NCBI RefSeq assembly: GCF_003286085.1 | Contig: NW_020825288.1 | Span: forward strand, 18,352,001-18,416,000 | Direction of reading: 5' to 3' | DNA: 64,000 nucleotides | Origin: Drosophila persimilis | Taxonomy: Eukaryota; Arthropoda; Insecta; Diptera; Drosophilidae | Shown: positions 1 through 10,700 of the stretch, piece by piece | Numbering within the stretch: position 1 is the stretch's first letter | How the letters are laid out: every line of letters starts with the position of its first letter | Made by a program: the position numbers and the translations under genes | Notes under the pieces: model-generated | What the model was told of the DNA's origin: nothing | Seen by the model: only the letters and a program-made list of their open reading frames with translations | Database searches by the model: none

Positions 1-655
1 ATTTCTACTACTTCAGCAGCGACGCTGATAACTTTGACCTATGTATCTACGGACAGTAGAGCATAGCAGGTGATGCCAAGGCCAAGAGAGAAACGGATGG
101 TCTGTTCTCTTGTAGCCGAATATTTTCTTAACAACATCGTTATAATTATTGACATCAGAAGATAGCAGACATTTGTGCGAAAAATGAAGAATTGGGCGCA
201 GAAACTATATAATTGTCACAAAACCAGCGTTCGAGCCGAAAAGAAAGGCAAGAAAGCTAAGTCAGGAAGTGTCGTCGCTGCTGCTGCCCCTGTCTCTTCC
301 GCCATCAACAACGGTACCGATCCAGAAGATCCTGCTTATGGGTATATGTATTTGTATTTATTGTAAAAGTATTTAAAATTCTCAGGTGGAGCCGGACTCA
401 GCCATGAATGACTCCACCAAGCAAGGATAAATTTCGCGGGAGCAGACTTACCCTCCTCCCATGGACAGAAGTCTTGTTCTTTCAAGTTTGTAAATTTACA
501 AAAATGTAAGTATGTATATAGTGATGAGAGTTGGGTTGGGTGGTTCCATCTGTTCCAGTTGGAATTTCACCAAAAATTACCGGTCATCTTCCTCATAAAT
601 TTGAAAATTTACAAAATTTTGCCCTTTGCAAGCCTGTGGAGTGAGGAGCAGCTGA
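1..655. other. No recognisable gene; short lysine-rich ORF
   Basis: The only ORF of note starts at the ATG at 184 and runs to 366. It gives a basic stretch (EKKGKKAKSGS) and then an alanine-rich one. I cannot match it to a family. Since the following 7 kb is full of broken gene copies, it may be another exon scrap. Confidence 0.3.
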
Positions 656-1013
656 TCAATGCTTTAAATTACATATTGCAGGGCAGTCATAATTTACAAC
701 CATCAGCTCTACCAGACTGACCCGTTTGTGCTGAGCCCCGATGAGCTTCATGTCCCTTTGAATAGGGACCGCAGGACGTGGAAGTTGAAAGTGCAACGCA
801 TGCAAGGTAAAATACTGTTGGGTCGTGTCTGCTCCTACCCGGCGACACCTTTCACCAACTTGCACAGGCCCAATAGCACGGACGTGGAGCTATGCGGAGT
901 TCGAAAGAAATCCATACAGATTTGTGGTCATAGTGGTGGCAGTGTCAGAGATGGACACTCCCAAACTGATGCGGTCAACCCTAGATAGGCGCCAAAATGG
1001 GTCCTTTCCAGGA
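656..1013 (+). repeat. Partial copy of the unidentified element at 5.1-5.8 kb
   Basis: The stretch from about 826 to 1013 aligns with the reverse complement of about 5,100-5,290. Both begin GTGTCTGC and continue TACCCGG, both have a central TGGAGCT and both end GATAGGCGCCAA. In translation, RVCSYPATPF here corresponds to RVCTYPVTYF in the other copy, followed by VELCG and LELCG. Between these anchors the copies are strongly diverged and have indels. This is a homologous pair of an unknown gene or transposon, present in opposite orientations. Confidence 0.6.
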
Positions 1014-1039
1014 CCGCCAAAAATTTATACAGAGATATA

Positions 1040-2035
1040 TATTTTCGAAATATAGACGCTGCTGCAGTCGAATGATCCCCGGCTGATCGTTAATTGGGCG
1101 ACTGGCTGATCTAATTGATCTATCCACTTGTGCCGTGGCAGAAGATGCTGCCTGATGTTCATTGAGCAGATGCAGCTTTGCAGCAAAGCAAGCTGAAGAG
1201 GCACAGCATTTGCTGTGAAGGACCCCACGTTGGGACGATTCTCAATGCGTCAAGAGCTCTTCTCCTTGATAACGAAGATGTTTTGCACCTAAAAGAAAGG
1301 TAAAGGAATGAAACAGATTAATATAAGGATCAAAAGATATATAACTTCTCTAAATGCTCACATTATAAACTCCCTGAAGCTTTCAGCCCACTCCTCGGCG
1401 GTCTTATCAGCAGGCCAGCGCGCATGATTAATGTAGCTCACAAAGCAGATGCCGACCATACTATTGCCATCCACCTCGCAAAAGGCCATTGTGGTGGTGG
1501 TCAGCACCAGAGGCAGCGACCAAGCAACCAAATGAAAGTTCGAGCCCTTCTTGTCTATGCGATCTTGGACATGACCCATGTCGCGCCAGTGCCAGGCATA
1601 GGTGAGGAACACAAACCAGACCATTCCGGCCGTAAGGAATTAATACACCAGCACAAAGATCACAATGCAGGAGAGATTCTCTCCGGCGGTGGGCTCTGAA
1701 TGGCGAAGAGTGCCATCCTTGCGACAGACAATATCCTTACGGGATCCTGAAGAGAGAGAGAGAAAAACAGAGCATACATGAGACTCCTGTGGGACGAAAG
1801 GATCTGTGACCCTAAGTGGACTAACCCAATGCAGGCAATCAGGAAGCATAGATTCATGTAGAGCTTGCCTGCATTCTGCCAGTCGATGGAAAAGGTGGCC
1901 ACCACAAACAGATTGGAGACCAGGCACAGCGTGCCCCCCTATCCAATCAACTTGTGGATCGATGCTCATCTTCCGTGTGCCAAGGGATTCTTGCAGCGCA
2001 CATCACATCCCTCGATGCCCGGATAATGGCTACCA
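1040..2035 (-). pseudogene. smo: smoothened (smo) gene fragment, degenerate, introns retained
   Basis: Read on the minus strand, this gives the end of the extracellular domain ([15 protein letters not shown] near 2,000) and the first membrane segments ([12 protein letters not shown], then [11 protein letters not shown]). It continues with [19 protein letters not shown] and HVQDRIDKKGSNFHLVAW up to a GICFVSYINH motif. These are the seven-transmembrane core of Smoothened, the Hedgehog signal transducer. Two introns are still visible: one of about 90 bp ending ttcag near 1,748, and one of about 90 bp near 1,275-1,362. After the INH motif the loop and next helices are missing, and the 1,040-1,290 part is out of frame with stops. 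The intracellular tail and most of the N-terminal cysteine-rich domain are absent. It is therefore a DNA-level partial duplicate and surely not functional. Confidence 0.85.
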
Positions 2036-2239
2036 GCTGACTCAAGCACTGTCCGGTTACATTGAATTTCATGCCGCGCGCACTGTTTGTGCATTTCATT
2101 GCACGAATTTTCAGTTTCCAAAATGTCTAACTATTTAATCGGCACGGTATAATAAAAACCATCTCATTAAAAACCTGCTCTTAGACCAAAACAACTGCTA
2201 ATAATTAGAGTTGCCAGATCTAGTGCAATACATCAGTGT

Positions 2240-2350
2240 TGTGAATCTCTCCATATTTACGGTATATTTTGAAAATGAGGCGGTATGTTTCGGTATATTT
2301 CTGAGGGTCGGACGGTATATTTTTATCGATAAATCCGCGGTCACACTGCC
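2240..2350 (+). promoter_or_regulatory. Housekeeping-type core promoter cassette (motif 6 cluster, DRE, motif 1)
   Basis: There are three or four copies of CGGTATATTT-like elements (2,260, 2,281, 2,291 and 2,313), then TATCGATA (2324-2331, the DREF-binding DRE), then GGTCACACTG (2339-2348, Ohler motif 1, bound by M1BP). This order is typical of Drosophila housekeeping promoters. It sits just upstream of the arrow-like pseudogene and downstream of the broken smo copy, so no intact gene is obvious for it. A closely similar cassette lies upstream of AdSL in the opposite orientation. Confidence 0.75.
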
Positions 2351-2394
2351 CACTACTCCGCCCTGTCTCAACCCTCTGAAGACGAATTCTTAGT

Positions 2395-3965
2395 GGATGG
2401 TGGTGAAACAGCTGTTCGTCTTAAAACGGCATCTGGACACCGGCGTCTTCAGGATTCTGGCGTCTGGTGCGTCTATGTGGAATGGGGCCTGCTTCACCTC
2501 TGCCTGTACCTGTGCCTGCCGCCTTTCTGCTGTTCTCGCGCCAGAAGCACATTGGGCCGCATCTCGACCGAGTACAGCGAGGGGATACCCTTCAGGATGT
2601 GGGCGATGCGTACGCCCTAAACGTGTAGGTGGCGGAGCGGTGCATCTACTGGACTGACCAGCCGCATCTACTGGTCCGATGCGGAGGTTCGTCTCATCGA
2701 GGTCGCCCGCCTGGATGGCAGCAGTCGGCGCGTGCTCTTGTGGAAAGGGTTGGAGAAGCCGCGTTCCCTCGTCCTCGAGCCGCGTCGTGGGGGTACATGT
2801 ACATGGGCAGACTCCATACGCCGCGCCACAATGGACGGATCCAACCAGCAACCATGGCCGGGAGTTCATATTCGACCAGGAGACGAGACGCGACAAGAAG
2901 CGTCGGATACTGGTTGTCTGCTAGGACTCCGTGTACTGGAGCACCGGGGACATTGATCAAGACGGGCCAGAGCCGCAGCCTCGCCAAGGACTTGCCCTAC
3001 ATCCCCCCAGCTACGACAGACTGCCCGAATGTGCCGCTGCCGGTGTCCGGCAAGAATATCCGTGCCCAGGTGAAGCTCTCTCTCCTATTCAGCTGTGTTC
3101 TAAAACGTTGCCTCTTTTAGCCTCGCAACATTACCGTGCATGCTCTTCTCGACAGAAGTCGGCAGCCATCGGGCCCGAGTCGATGGCAATGAGCGTGTGG
3201 AGCTGGACGGAGTCACGGCGCTGGCCCTGGACCAACAGTCCAAAATACCATGCGTATCGAAGTTATAGACATCAATGGGAAGAACAAGTAAGCAACCATA
3301 TTGGACACCTCTGGAAACATGTAATCTCCTGTTCCCTCTCTACAGAAAAACCTTTGTTTCCATGCACATCACGCAGGTGAACAACATTGCCGCCTAGGGG
3401 GGATTTGTGTACTGTCTGGACGACAAGACCGGACTGGAGACGATCACTGTCAACGGAGAGCGTCGTTCCGTGGAGCTGCAGCGCCTGCCGCAGTTCACCA
3501 ACATCAGTGCCGTGTGGACACCGGATGCGAAAGTGCTGCGCAATCACATGGCACAGTCGCCCAAATTGTTTCCACATCTGCATAGCCAGCAGTACGCAGT
3601 ACTCACGACGTCTGCTCGTGCCCCAAGCATCTGATGCTACTGGAGGACAAGGAGAACTACGGCGTCTATCCGGCCAGATAATTTAAATTGGCGGGAGTTC
3701 AGCTGATAGTCAGGCGAGGGCTCTGGTCTGCGATGGTACCACCTGTGACAACTGAGACAATGGCTACGATGAGGTCGACTGTTGCAAGCGGCCAGCAGAC
3801 TTTCAGTGTCCCGTCAACAAGGTGAGTGAAAAGACACGATATCTGCCCAAATTCCTAAACTAACAATATCCTACTCCATCTTCCTACAGCTTTGCATCGG
3901 CCGCCCTGCTCTGCGATGGCCTTGCCTCGGATATTTTCGCGCACCGAGCCAAAAATCGAGCTTTA
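2395..3965 (+). pseudogene. arr: arrow (arr, LRP5/6) gene fragment, degenerate
   Basis: In shifting frames this gives LDL-receptor YWTD propeller sequence: [20 protein letters not shown] near 2,660-2,720, GYMYMG, then RRATMDGS. It goes on with a propeller end plus EGF-like stretch (VYCLDDKTGLETITVNGE, then LPQFTNISAVWTPDAKVLRNH at 3,400-3,550). Remnants of an LDL-receptor class A repeat follow to about 3,960. This order fits Arrow, the Wingless co-receptor. Stops and frameshifts interrupt it repeatedly. Intron-like gaps remain, for example from GTGAGTG at 3,822 to a pyrimidine-rich CAG near 3,890, so it was copied as genomic DNA. Another YWTD-family receptor cannot be wholly excluded. Confidence 0.75.
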
Positions 3966-4029
3966 ATGGCTCCATCGAAGAAATTAAATAAGCAGTAATC
4001 ATAGCCAAAAATAATTTTAAATCACTGCA

Positions 4030-4735
4030 TACTGATATTTTCCTCGCAGGGAAGCACGCCGTCAAGCACTCCCTTTTAAACACTTTAAAAAGGCAATAGA
4101 GAACCTGCCGGATATTGCATCTGAGGTGCAACGCGACCAAGCTGCGGATGAAGATGGAGCAAAAGACTATGGATGAGTATGCCAGGCTACCACTACCACA
4201 ATTCCTTCTACAAGGACCCAAGGTCCGAAGGCGACACCAGTTTAAGGTACGCGCTTGTCCCCAACGAACGAAGGACAAGTTGCTCAGCATGCCCAAAAGC
4301 GGAAGAGGATGATTCGCCCGAGAAGTTTCAGCATGAATAGGCAAAGTAAGTATAAGTACCACCAATTGTATGACACATTGACACATAATTCTTGACCATT
4401 GACAGAATGGGAAAGTTCTTTTTTCCGGTTACATTCTACGCCTTTGCAAAGTACGCGGACAAGGAAACGAAACCCAAACAAATAAGCACGGAAGAAGTCA
4501 AGCCCGATGGCAACACTGAAACGCCTTCTACATGGTTATGGAAAAGCGAAAGTCCACCAATATATTCCCTGAGGCAACTCCTGGCTATCCTGTTCATGAA
4601 AAAACAGTAAAGTTTTTAGCGGAGTATAGTCCGGATAAACAGTCCATTGATATGAAACAAGAAACACGTATTTAAGGATATATTTATTTTATATTTAAGA
4701 TTTATTTATTTATGGAAATAAACTCATTCCACACC
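4030..4735 (+). pseudogene. Unrecognised gene remnant with possible 3' end
   Basis: Plus-strand frames contain protein-like but interrupted runs: FKHFKKAIENLPDIASEVQ (about 4,076), DEYARLPLPQFLLQGPK (about 4,173), then KYADKETKPKQISTEEV (4,449). A last frame, NIFPEATPGYPVHEKTV to MKQETRI-stop, ends at 4,674. An AATAAA lies about 50 bp after that stop. Charged, low-complexity residues dominate. I cannot name a family. The frame changes suggest a decayed copy of a real gene, in keeping with its neighbours. Confidence 0.35.
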
Positions 4736-4929
4736 ACCCAAGAGGTCGAGTTTTTGGTGCGTTTTTTTTTAAGTGGTATCCCCAATAGGTCTAATCCACT
4801 ATATTTACTTTCAGGGCGGGGCATCAACCGTCTGGGGTGTCTGAAAGTATGAAGTTATTAACAATAAATGTAATATTAATCGTCGAATTTGTACTTCCCT
4901 TTTTCCAGGTATTCGTCAGTATCCGCTGG

Positions 4930-5092
4930 ACCTATAAAATAAAAATAAAATAACCAAAAAAAAGGGAAAAAAGTGAATATTAAAAAAAAAACAAAAAAGG
5001 GAAATATTAAAATAAAGTAAATATTAAAAAAAAACTAAAAATAAAAATATAAGAAAAAAATATATACATATATATATTTAAAAAAAAAAAGG
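4930..5092. repeat. A-rich low-complexity stretch
   Basis: Long adenine runs broken by single T or G bases, next to one end of the unidentified element at 5,100. In the minus-strand sense of that element this would be a T-rich stretch. Confidence 0.8.
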
Positions 5093-5099
5093 TTGGCGC

Positions 5100-5832
5100 C
5101 TATCCATGAAAGATCGGATCAGGATTGCGAGTTGCCATTTCCGTCGTGCCAGTCGTAGTTCACGTAGTTCCACAACTTCGATGTGCTTGACCACTTCGTT
5201 CAGGGCGCGCCACACAGCTCCAGGTTGAGGCTGTTGAAGCAGGACAACGTGGTGAAATATGTCACCGGGTACGTGCAGACACGTTCAACTAACTTTTGGA
5301 CCTGTTCCACCTCCCTGGCTAGCCAGTCCCGTATTTCCTCCTGCTCGTCATGAACAGACGGATATATCGCGTGCCGCCAATCGTCGCCTGTGAAGTGCAG
5401 CCCGTACAGTTGATCAAGCCGTTGATCGACCACGCCGTACTGTTCCGGCAAAAGTTTGCGCAGGTGAAGGACATCCCATAGCACAGGGTACTCAAGGGCG
5501 GCGTTTACATTTGCCAACAAATTGGGGCATCCGTCGGAGATGATGGCCATCAATCGCGGGCCATATCCATGTTGCCATATGCTAACCAGCACCATGGAGA
5601 CACTTTCGTTTATAGCATCACTGCCCATGACATTCTGCGATCCCAGGGCAAGTTTAAGATGCAAAACCTGAAAGTTGGATCCATCCAAGTAAAAAGCTGC
5701 TATTGCAGCTTCCACCTTCCACTTGATGGCTCCGCGCCTATCCCACTTATCGTGCGGCTCATCGTATATCTGGAGGTTCGAGATCAAGTTGATCATGCCT
5801 CCATCCAGTTCATGCGAATGCGCCTCACGCAT
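5100..5832 (-). CDS. Unidentified 210-residue ORF, possibly transposon-derived
   Basis: An uninterrupted minus-strand frame runs from the ATG at 5832 to a stop at 5200. Notable runs are AIAAFYLDGSNFQVLHLKLA, IISDGCPNLLANVNAAL and LWDVLHLRKLLPEQ, then a charged stretch (HDEQEEIRDWLAREVEQVQKL). Shifting frame at the stop continues the protein-like sequence: WRALNEVVKHIEVVELREL, then LARRKWQLAIL and FMDRRQ to about 5,102. So the stop at 5200 looks like a frameshift in a longer gene. A second decayed copy lies at about 826-1013, which suggests a multicopy element. The alternating acidic and hydrophobic pattern is loosely transposase-like, but I do not recognise a family. Confidence 0.4.
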
Positions 5833-6299
5833 GACGTAACTCGATCTTTTTTTGAGTATAAGAATAAAAAGTATAAGACTTCCTATTAAAGGAACTAAAA
5901 AGTTTGTTTTTTTGCTATATAAATTCGTTAAATTTAACGTAAGAACGTGCGTAAGAACAAAATGAACACCAAAATTAACCCAAAATATATATATTTTCTA
6001 TTAAATATAATTCTCGATTATTATATATTATATTATTATTTATTTATGTTTAATGTATATTTGCATATAATACAATGCAATATATTCAATGCTCTAACAT
6101 TAATTCGCTCACATTTCTTTCTAACCCAACTAAAACTGAAATCGACCGAATCATAAATTATCTAAAAGAAACCAATTTATATCCATTAATCTAATTCTAA
6201 TATAAAACCCAAGTAATATACATCATATATAATAAATACAATATAATTAGCATAATGTAACATAATAATAACATAGCCGAAGGTCATAACTTCGTAACT
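5833..6299. other. AT-rich intergenic stretch, no gene seen
   Basis: Strongly AT-rich with many short TA runs. Small ORFs here are what base composition alone would give. Confidence 0.6.
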
Positions 6300-7330
6300 C
6301 AATCGTACCAGCCATTTCAGCCGGAGAACGAGCCGCGAACCGCCGATCAGTCCCACCCGCAACAGGAGGTGAAGACCAATCCGACGGCAGAGCAGCAGCA
6401 ACAACAACAACATCAGGCGCCTCAGATGCAGCCGCTGATGCAGCAGTCGGCCGCAGCCAACCAGTGGGTCAGTGGGTCGCTGATAACGCTGTCTGGCACC
6501 GTGGTCCAGATCGTGTCTATCTCGCTCACCTCCCCGCTCAGTGAACAGCAACAGGTGAACGCCCAGCAGCAGATGCCACTCCAACAGCAGCAGCAGCTGG
6601 AGCAGCAACCTCCCATGAGCAGCCACAGAGCAGTCTGGGAGCACAACAGCAGCAGCAACAGGTGAACGCCCAGCAGCAGCAACAGGTGAACACACAAGCT
6701 AGCATACAGGGAATGGTACCACCACCCAGCCCCGTTGTTGGTCCCAGGATGCCAGCTTCGCAACAGCATCACCAGCAGCACCACCTCCCCGACGGCAGCA
6801 CCGTTCACATTCAGCCCATCAGCGGCGGCCAGCCGCAGACCATACAGCCACCGCTGTGCGCTGGCCACCCGTTGCACAGCAGCAGCACCAGCAACAATTG
6901 AGCATGTTTGGTCAGGCAATGGGCCAACAGCAGCAGCAACCACAGCCAACGCAACAGCAACTAGTGGTTGCAGCCGCAACCGCCAGTGGCAACAGCACAA
7001 AAACAATTTCAGCAGAATCTGCCGACTTACGGTCAATCGCAGGTGCAGGTGCAGGCGGAATAGTTTGATCCGTTTGCCAATATAACCAGTAGTCAGAAGG
7101 CGGCCTCAACCACGGTAGAACCAGAGCAGCAGATAATGTCGCCGGCACATGTAAGCTCCCCAATACCACAACATGTCACCGCAGCCACAGAGCAGTCAGG
7201 GACAACAACAGCAGCATCTTTGATGTCCTTGAGCAGGCATCAGCAGGCGGCGGCACAGCTCAACTCTTCGCCTCAGTACAGAGTGCCGTTCCCGCCAACT
7301 TTCGCCCACCGTAGTCACCGCTGTGCAACG
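6300..7330 (+). pseudogene. Glutamine-rich gene remnant, multiple frameshifts
   Basis: Starting with YQPFQPENEPRTADQ at about 6,309, the plus strand encodes long CAG/CAA glutamine tracts with MQPLMQQSAAANQWVSG. The Q-rich reading then hops between all three frames. Examples are 6,856-7,068, a short frame ending LPTYGQSQVQVQAE at a stop near 7,060, and FDPFANITSSQKAASTTVE from about 7,070. Bases 7,080-7,330 continue as Ser/Thr/Gln-rich sequence. The pattern is of a transcription-factor-like polyQ protein that has lost its frame. I cannot assign a parent gene. CAG-repeat length change alone could cause some shifts, but in-frame stops are also present. Confidence 0.55.
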
Positions 7331-7332
7331 TA

Positions 7333-7761
7333 ATGGCGGCTGGCAATGGCCGCCTGACAAGACCAAAAATGCTGGAAGTATTTATGTCGAGCCCTGATCT
7401 CCAAAAACGTTTTGAAAATGTGCAAAAATGGAAACACTTCGGAATGGAGATGTCGAGGGTAGAAATCCGATTGGTGTGCGATGGCGTCCTCAACCTGTTG
7501 GAACCCACCCGCACAGACTACCGGGACCTGGGCAGAGAATTGGTTCAGCTCTGTCCCGAAGAATGTGTGGAATTCTGGGCCCCGATGCACAGCGCGGGAC
7601 CAATCTACGAAAGGAATCGTTATAGACATTTGACCAAATCGCAAAAAGCTGAAAGAAATGTAAAGCAGAATGAGAGGAGAAGAAGAGCGGCTGAAACCAA
7701 AAGAAGGGAGGAGGAATGTCTGCAAAAGCAGATGGATGACTTAATGGAAAGTCTCGAATAA
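7333..7761 (+). CDS. Hypothetical 142-residue ORF downstream of the polyQ remnant
   Basis: An intact frame runs from the ATG at 7333 to the stop at 7759-7761. Its first half has RPKMLEVFMSSPDLQKRFE and LVCDGVLNLLEPTRTDYRDL, and looks helical. The C-terminal 45 residues are very basic and acidic (SQKAERNVKQNERRRRAAET, then KRREEECLQKQ), probably a coiled coil. It directly follows the polyQ remnant on the same strand and could be its surviving C-terminal exon. No ribosome-scanning or promoter evidence separates it as its own gene. Family unknown. Confidence 0.4.
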   Translation: MAAGNGRLTRPKMLEVFMSSPDLQKRFENVQKWKHFGMEMSRVEIRLVCDGVLNLLEPTRTDYRDLGRELVQLCPEECVEFWAPMHSAGPIYERNRYRHLTKSQKAERNVKQNERRRRAAETKRREEECLQKQMDDLMESLE

Positions 7762-10700
7762 ATGCAACAAAGCCCAACCTTCGCATTTAGGGAACTGGAG
7801 AAGGAGTGGGGAGGTGCAGGTCAACTGGGTGGACAAGAGCAAGGTGGTAGCAGCGCTGGTTCTTTCTGAAGAAGTAAGTAAGAAAATCCATAGAGAATCA
7901 GTATAAGGCCCTAATCGATCGATGGATCCCCTTTCAGATACAACGAAACGAAGGACGAGCACATGGCGACGAGAATTTCAACAGCATCGAACAATGAGTT
8001 CAACTTCTTAACTGCCGTCTGTCAAAAAATATTACCCTTATTACAGACAATGTAGTGGAAGTCTCAAATGTATTATTAGGAATTGGGAAGGGTAGATGAT
8101 ACTTATTGGTCCAGCGAAATCTGGATATGAATTCTAAGGAAGCCCAAGAGGGAAAATATGCGAAGCCTGGCACTAATTGGCATCGCTTAGCATGCTAACG
8201 ATAATTCGTCTCGCCAATTGGCCCGGGGAGATGTGAAAACGATCTTCTAGATCGGACCCCAATCGATTGTCTCCCAAGGTGTATGTAAACAGACGATTTA
8301 ATGGTGGCTTCAAGTGTGTGTCTTGCAGTTGCCATAAGTTGCCTAAATTTCTTTGACCGTATGGAAAAGTATAGTTTTTTTCAACACCCCTTTAATAAAT
8401 GTAGGATATAATTTTTAATTTAATACTTTTCAAAGAATGTTATTGAGGCTAGTCTTCGCAAATCTTTAAGGTTCAACTCCCAATTCTGATAATTAGTATT
8501 GCATTTAATTTAAATCGATCGATAGAACGATGATAGCCAGGGTACTAAAAGTTTCGTGAGTCTGGACTTGCCTCTGCTCATTTCTTGCTGCTACTTTTCG
8601 GATTTTGTTTACCTCTCGAGTCGTCCGTCACGTGCTGTTTTCTATTTAATCGTTAAGATCAGTGATTCAGACTCCATCTTTGGGTGACTTTTTCACCGTC
8701 AAACATTTTTAAAAACTCTTAAAAGACCGAGTGATCGACCTTGGGCGACTTACATTTAGACAGATTCGAAACAGGTTCTTTGCTTTTCTCGGACTCTGTG
8801 TCACGTTGGGGCTTTGTTTGTTTTCTTTTTTCGATTGCTTATATTCTATGCCCCCAAGAGACGGGCTTTAATCAACAACTGCAAGTTTTCGCCTTGCCTT
8901 TAATATATGTACAGATGTATGTATGTAGAACTTCACCAGGTATAGCGTCAGCTCCAGTGGAGATCAGACGGCAGACTAGGTCGGGTTTACCCGCTGATCA
9001 ATCGCACAGCACAGCGTTTGAATCTCAAACGAGATCGCAATGTTGATCTCGAGCGCTTCACTACCACCACCGAGCTCTCTTTCTACCTACATATGTATCT
9101 TGGTCGTATAGAAATCTTGCTCCGCAGACGTCCTCACCCGGCTGGCGCAAACAATAAACTGATTCACATTCACAGGTTTCCAGGGATCAACATGATCGTA
9201 TAGATATAAAGAAAGAGTGCAAATAAAAAACAAAAACCCAAACCCAAAATAAGACCACGATTCGAGTATCTAGCGGGTACTAGCTCAAAGATGGAATATT
9301 CATATGCAGCAACAGTTAGGGGAATCTTATCATGGTTCCAGCTTTTATCGCTTACGGCCGTCGAGTACGACGCTGGGCTCACCAAATCCACCCGTCGTCG
9401 TCTCACTCATCTGCGCCAAAGTGTTATCAAGATCCAAATTCACTCATTGCTGTCCAGTCTAGATAAGCCAAATCAATTCGGCCTCTGACGCAGACCAAGA
9501 CACTACACTTCGCATGGATGAGAATTAATAGATGCAGAATGAGTGTCGGATGTATTTATATTTTCATATTTATAAGGTCGTTTCCGACTCCCCAAAACTC
9601 TTTCTAAAAATATTAGAGATCTCGCGCTTATCTGGAAATTTTTCTCTCTGTAAACTACGCTTAACCGTTTTACCTATTCTTTACCGTCCGGCATATTTTT
9701 GTTGTTTTGTCGTTTTCATTTAAGAGAAACTCATTCGGAACGTTTTTTCGAGTCACACGTGCCTGCCCATTAAGATATCCGGTAATCTTCTTTCATATAG
9801 TTTGTATATCGTAAATGGTAGAGCACCTGTTCTACTTTTGTCAAGCTCTCAGAAAAAGATGGCTAGAACACTTAGCCATCATACACGTCGTACACAGTAT
9901 GTCCCAGAAAGGTATAAAATTTCGATGGGATAACTGTTGACATCGTATCTCACAGTGGAGAAGTGGAGAAGATCCGATCTGATCGCCATTCTCTATGGTT
10001 GTCCGTTTTCGGTTTTCCCGTATCTTCGAGATTGTGGATGCCAGAGATTTTCGTCCTTGTGGGTGCTGAAGGGGGCAGATCGAATTTTTGAAATACACAT
10101 GTAACAGTGTGATAGTGTCTGAGCCTCTAAGATATAGGCGCTCATGCAGACGGACAGACAGACATGCCCGACATGGGGTCGGAAACGCTTCCTTCGGGGT
10201 GTTACACACATCCACTTTCACCAAAAATATACGTAATATAACTGTTGAGCCACTGAGCTTTTTCAGCAGCGTAGTTTGCGACATATTTGTATATGAAAGG
10301 CGATAATTGTTCTGTTTAAAATTTGTTGTTTCAAGGGCGGTCGGGCCGAGTTCCCTGCGCGATCGATCGAGAGAGCGAGATCGGAGGAAAGAAAGAAAGG
10401 CGCGATATAAAGGCAAGAGAGAACGGCTGGATAGGCTACGGCTGGCTTAATCTATTAATTGGGAACTATTTGGCTATAACCCTATACTCTTTGAGCTGAT
10501 ATTTGTGCATCACCAACCTCCTCTTCTGAGCATATTTTTTCGGACTCTTTCAAACTCTTGCGAACCCTTTATGACCCACTTTGTTGCCTCTTTATTGTTT
10601 TATCAATAACACCGACTTTGACGCCACAATCAGTCAAAGTTTTGATTTTGATCTGCTCTTCCTTAGATAGTTCGTTTCAACGAGCTATTTTAAACGTAAA

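Noticed and set aside
3871-4386. 171-codon minus-strand ORF
   Set aside because: Antisense to the remnants of arrow and the 4.0-4.7 kb gene; composition fits a shadow frame.
6422-7036. 204-codon leucine/cysteine-rich minus-strand ORF
   Set aside because: It is the antisense of CAG/CAA glutamine tracts, which always gives Leu/Cys runs.
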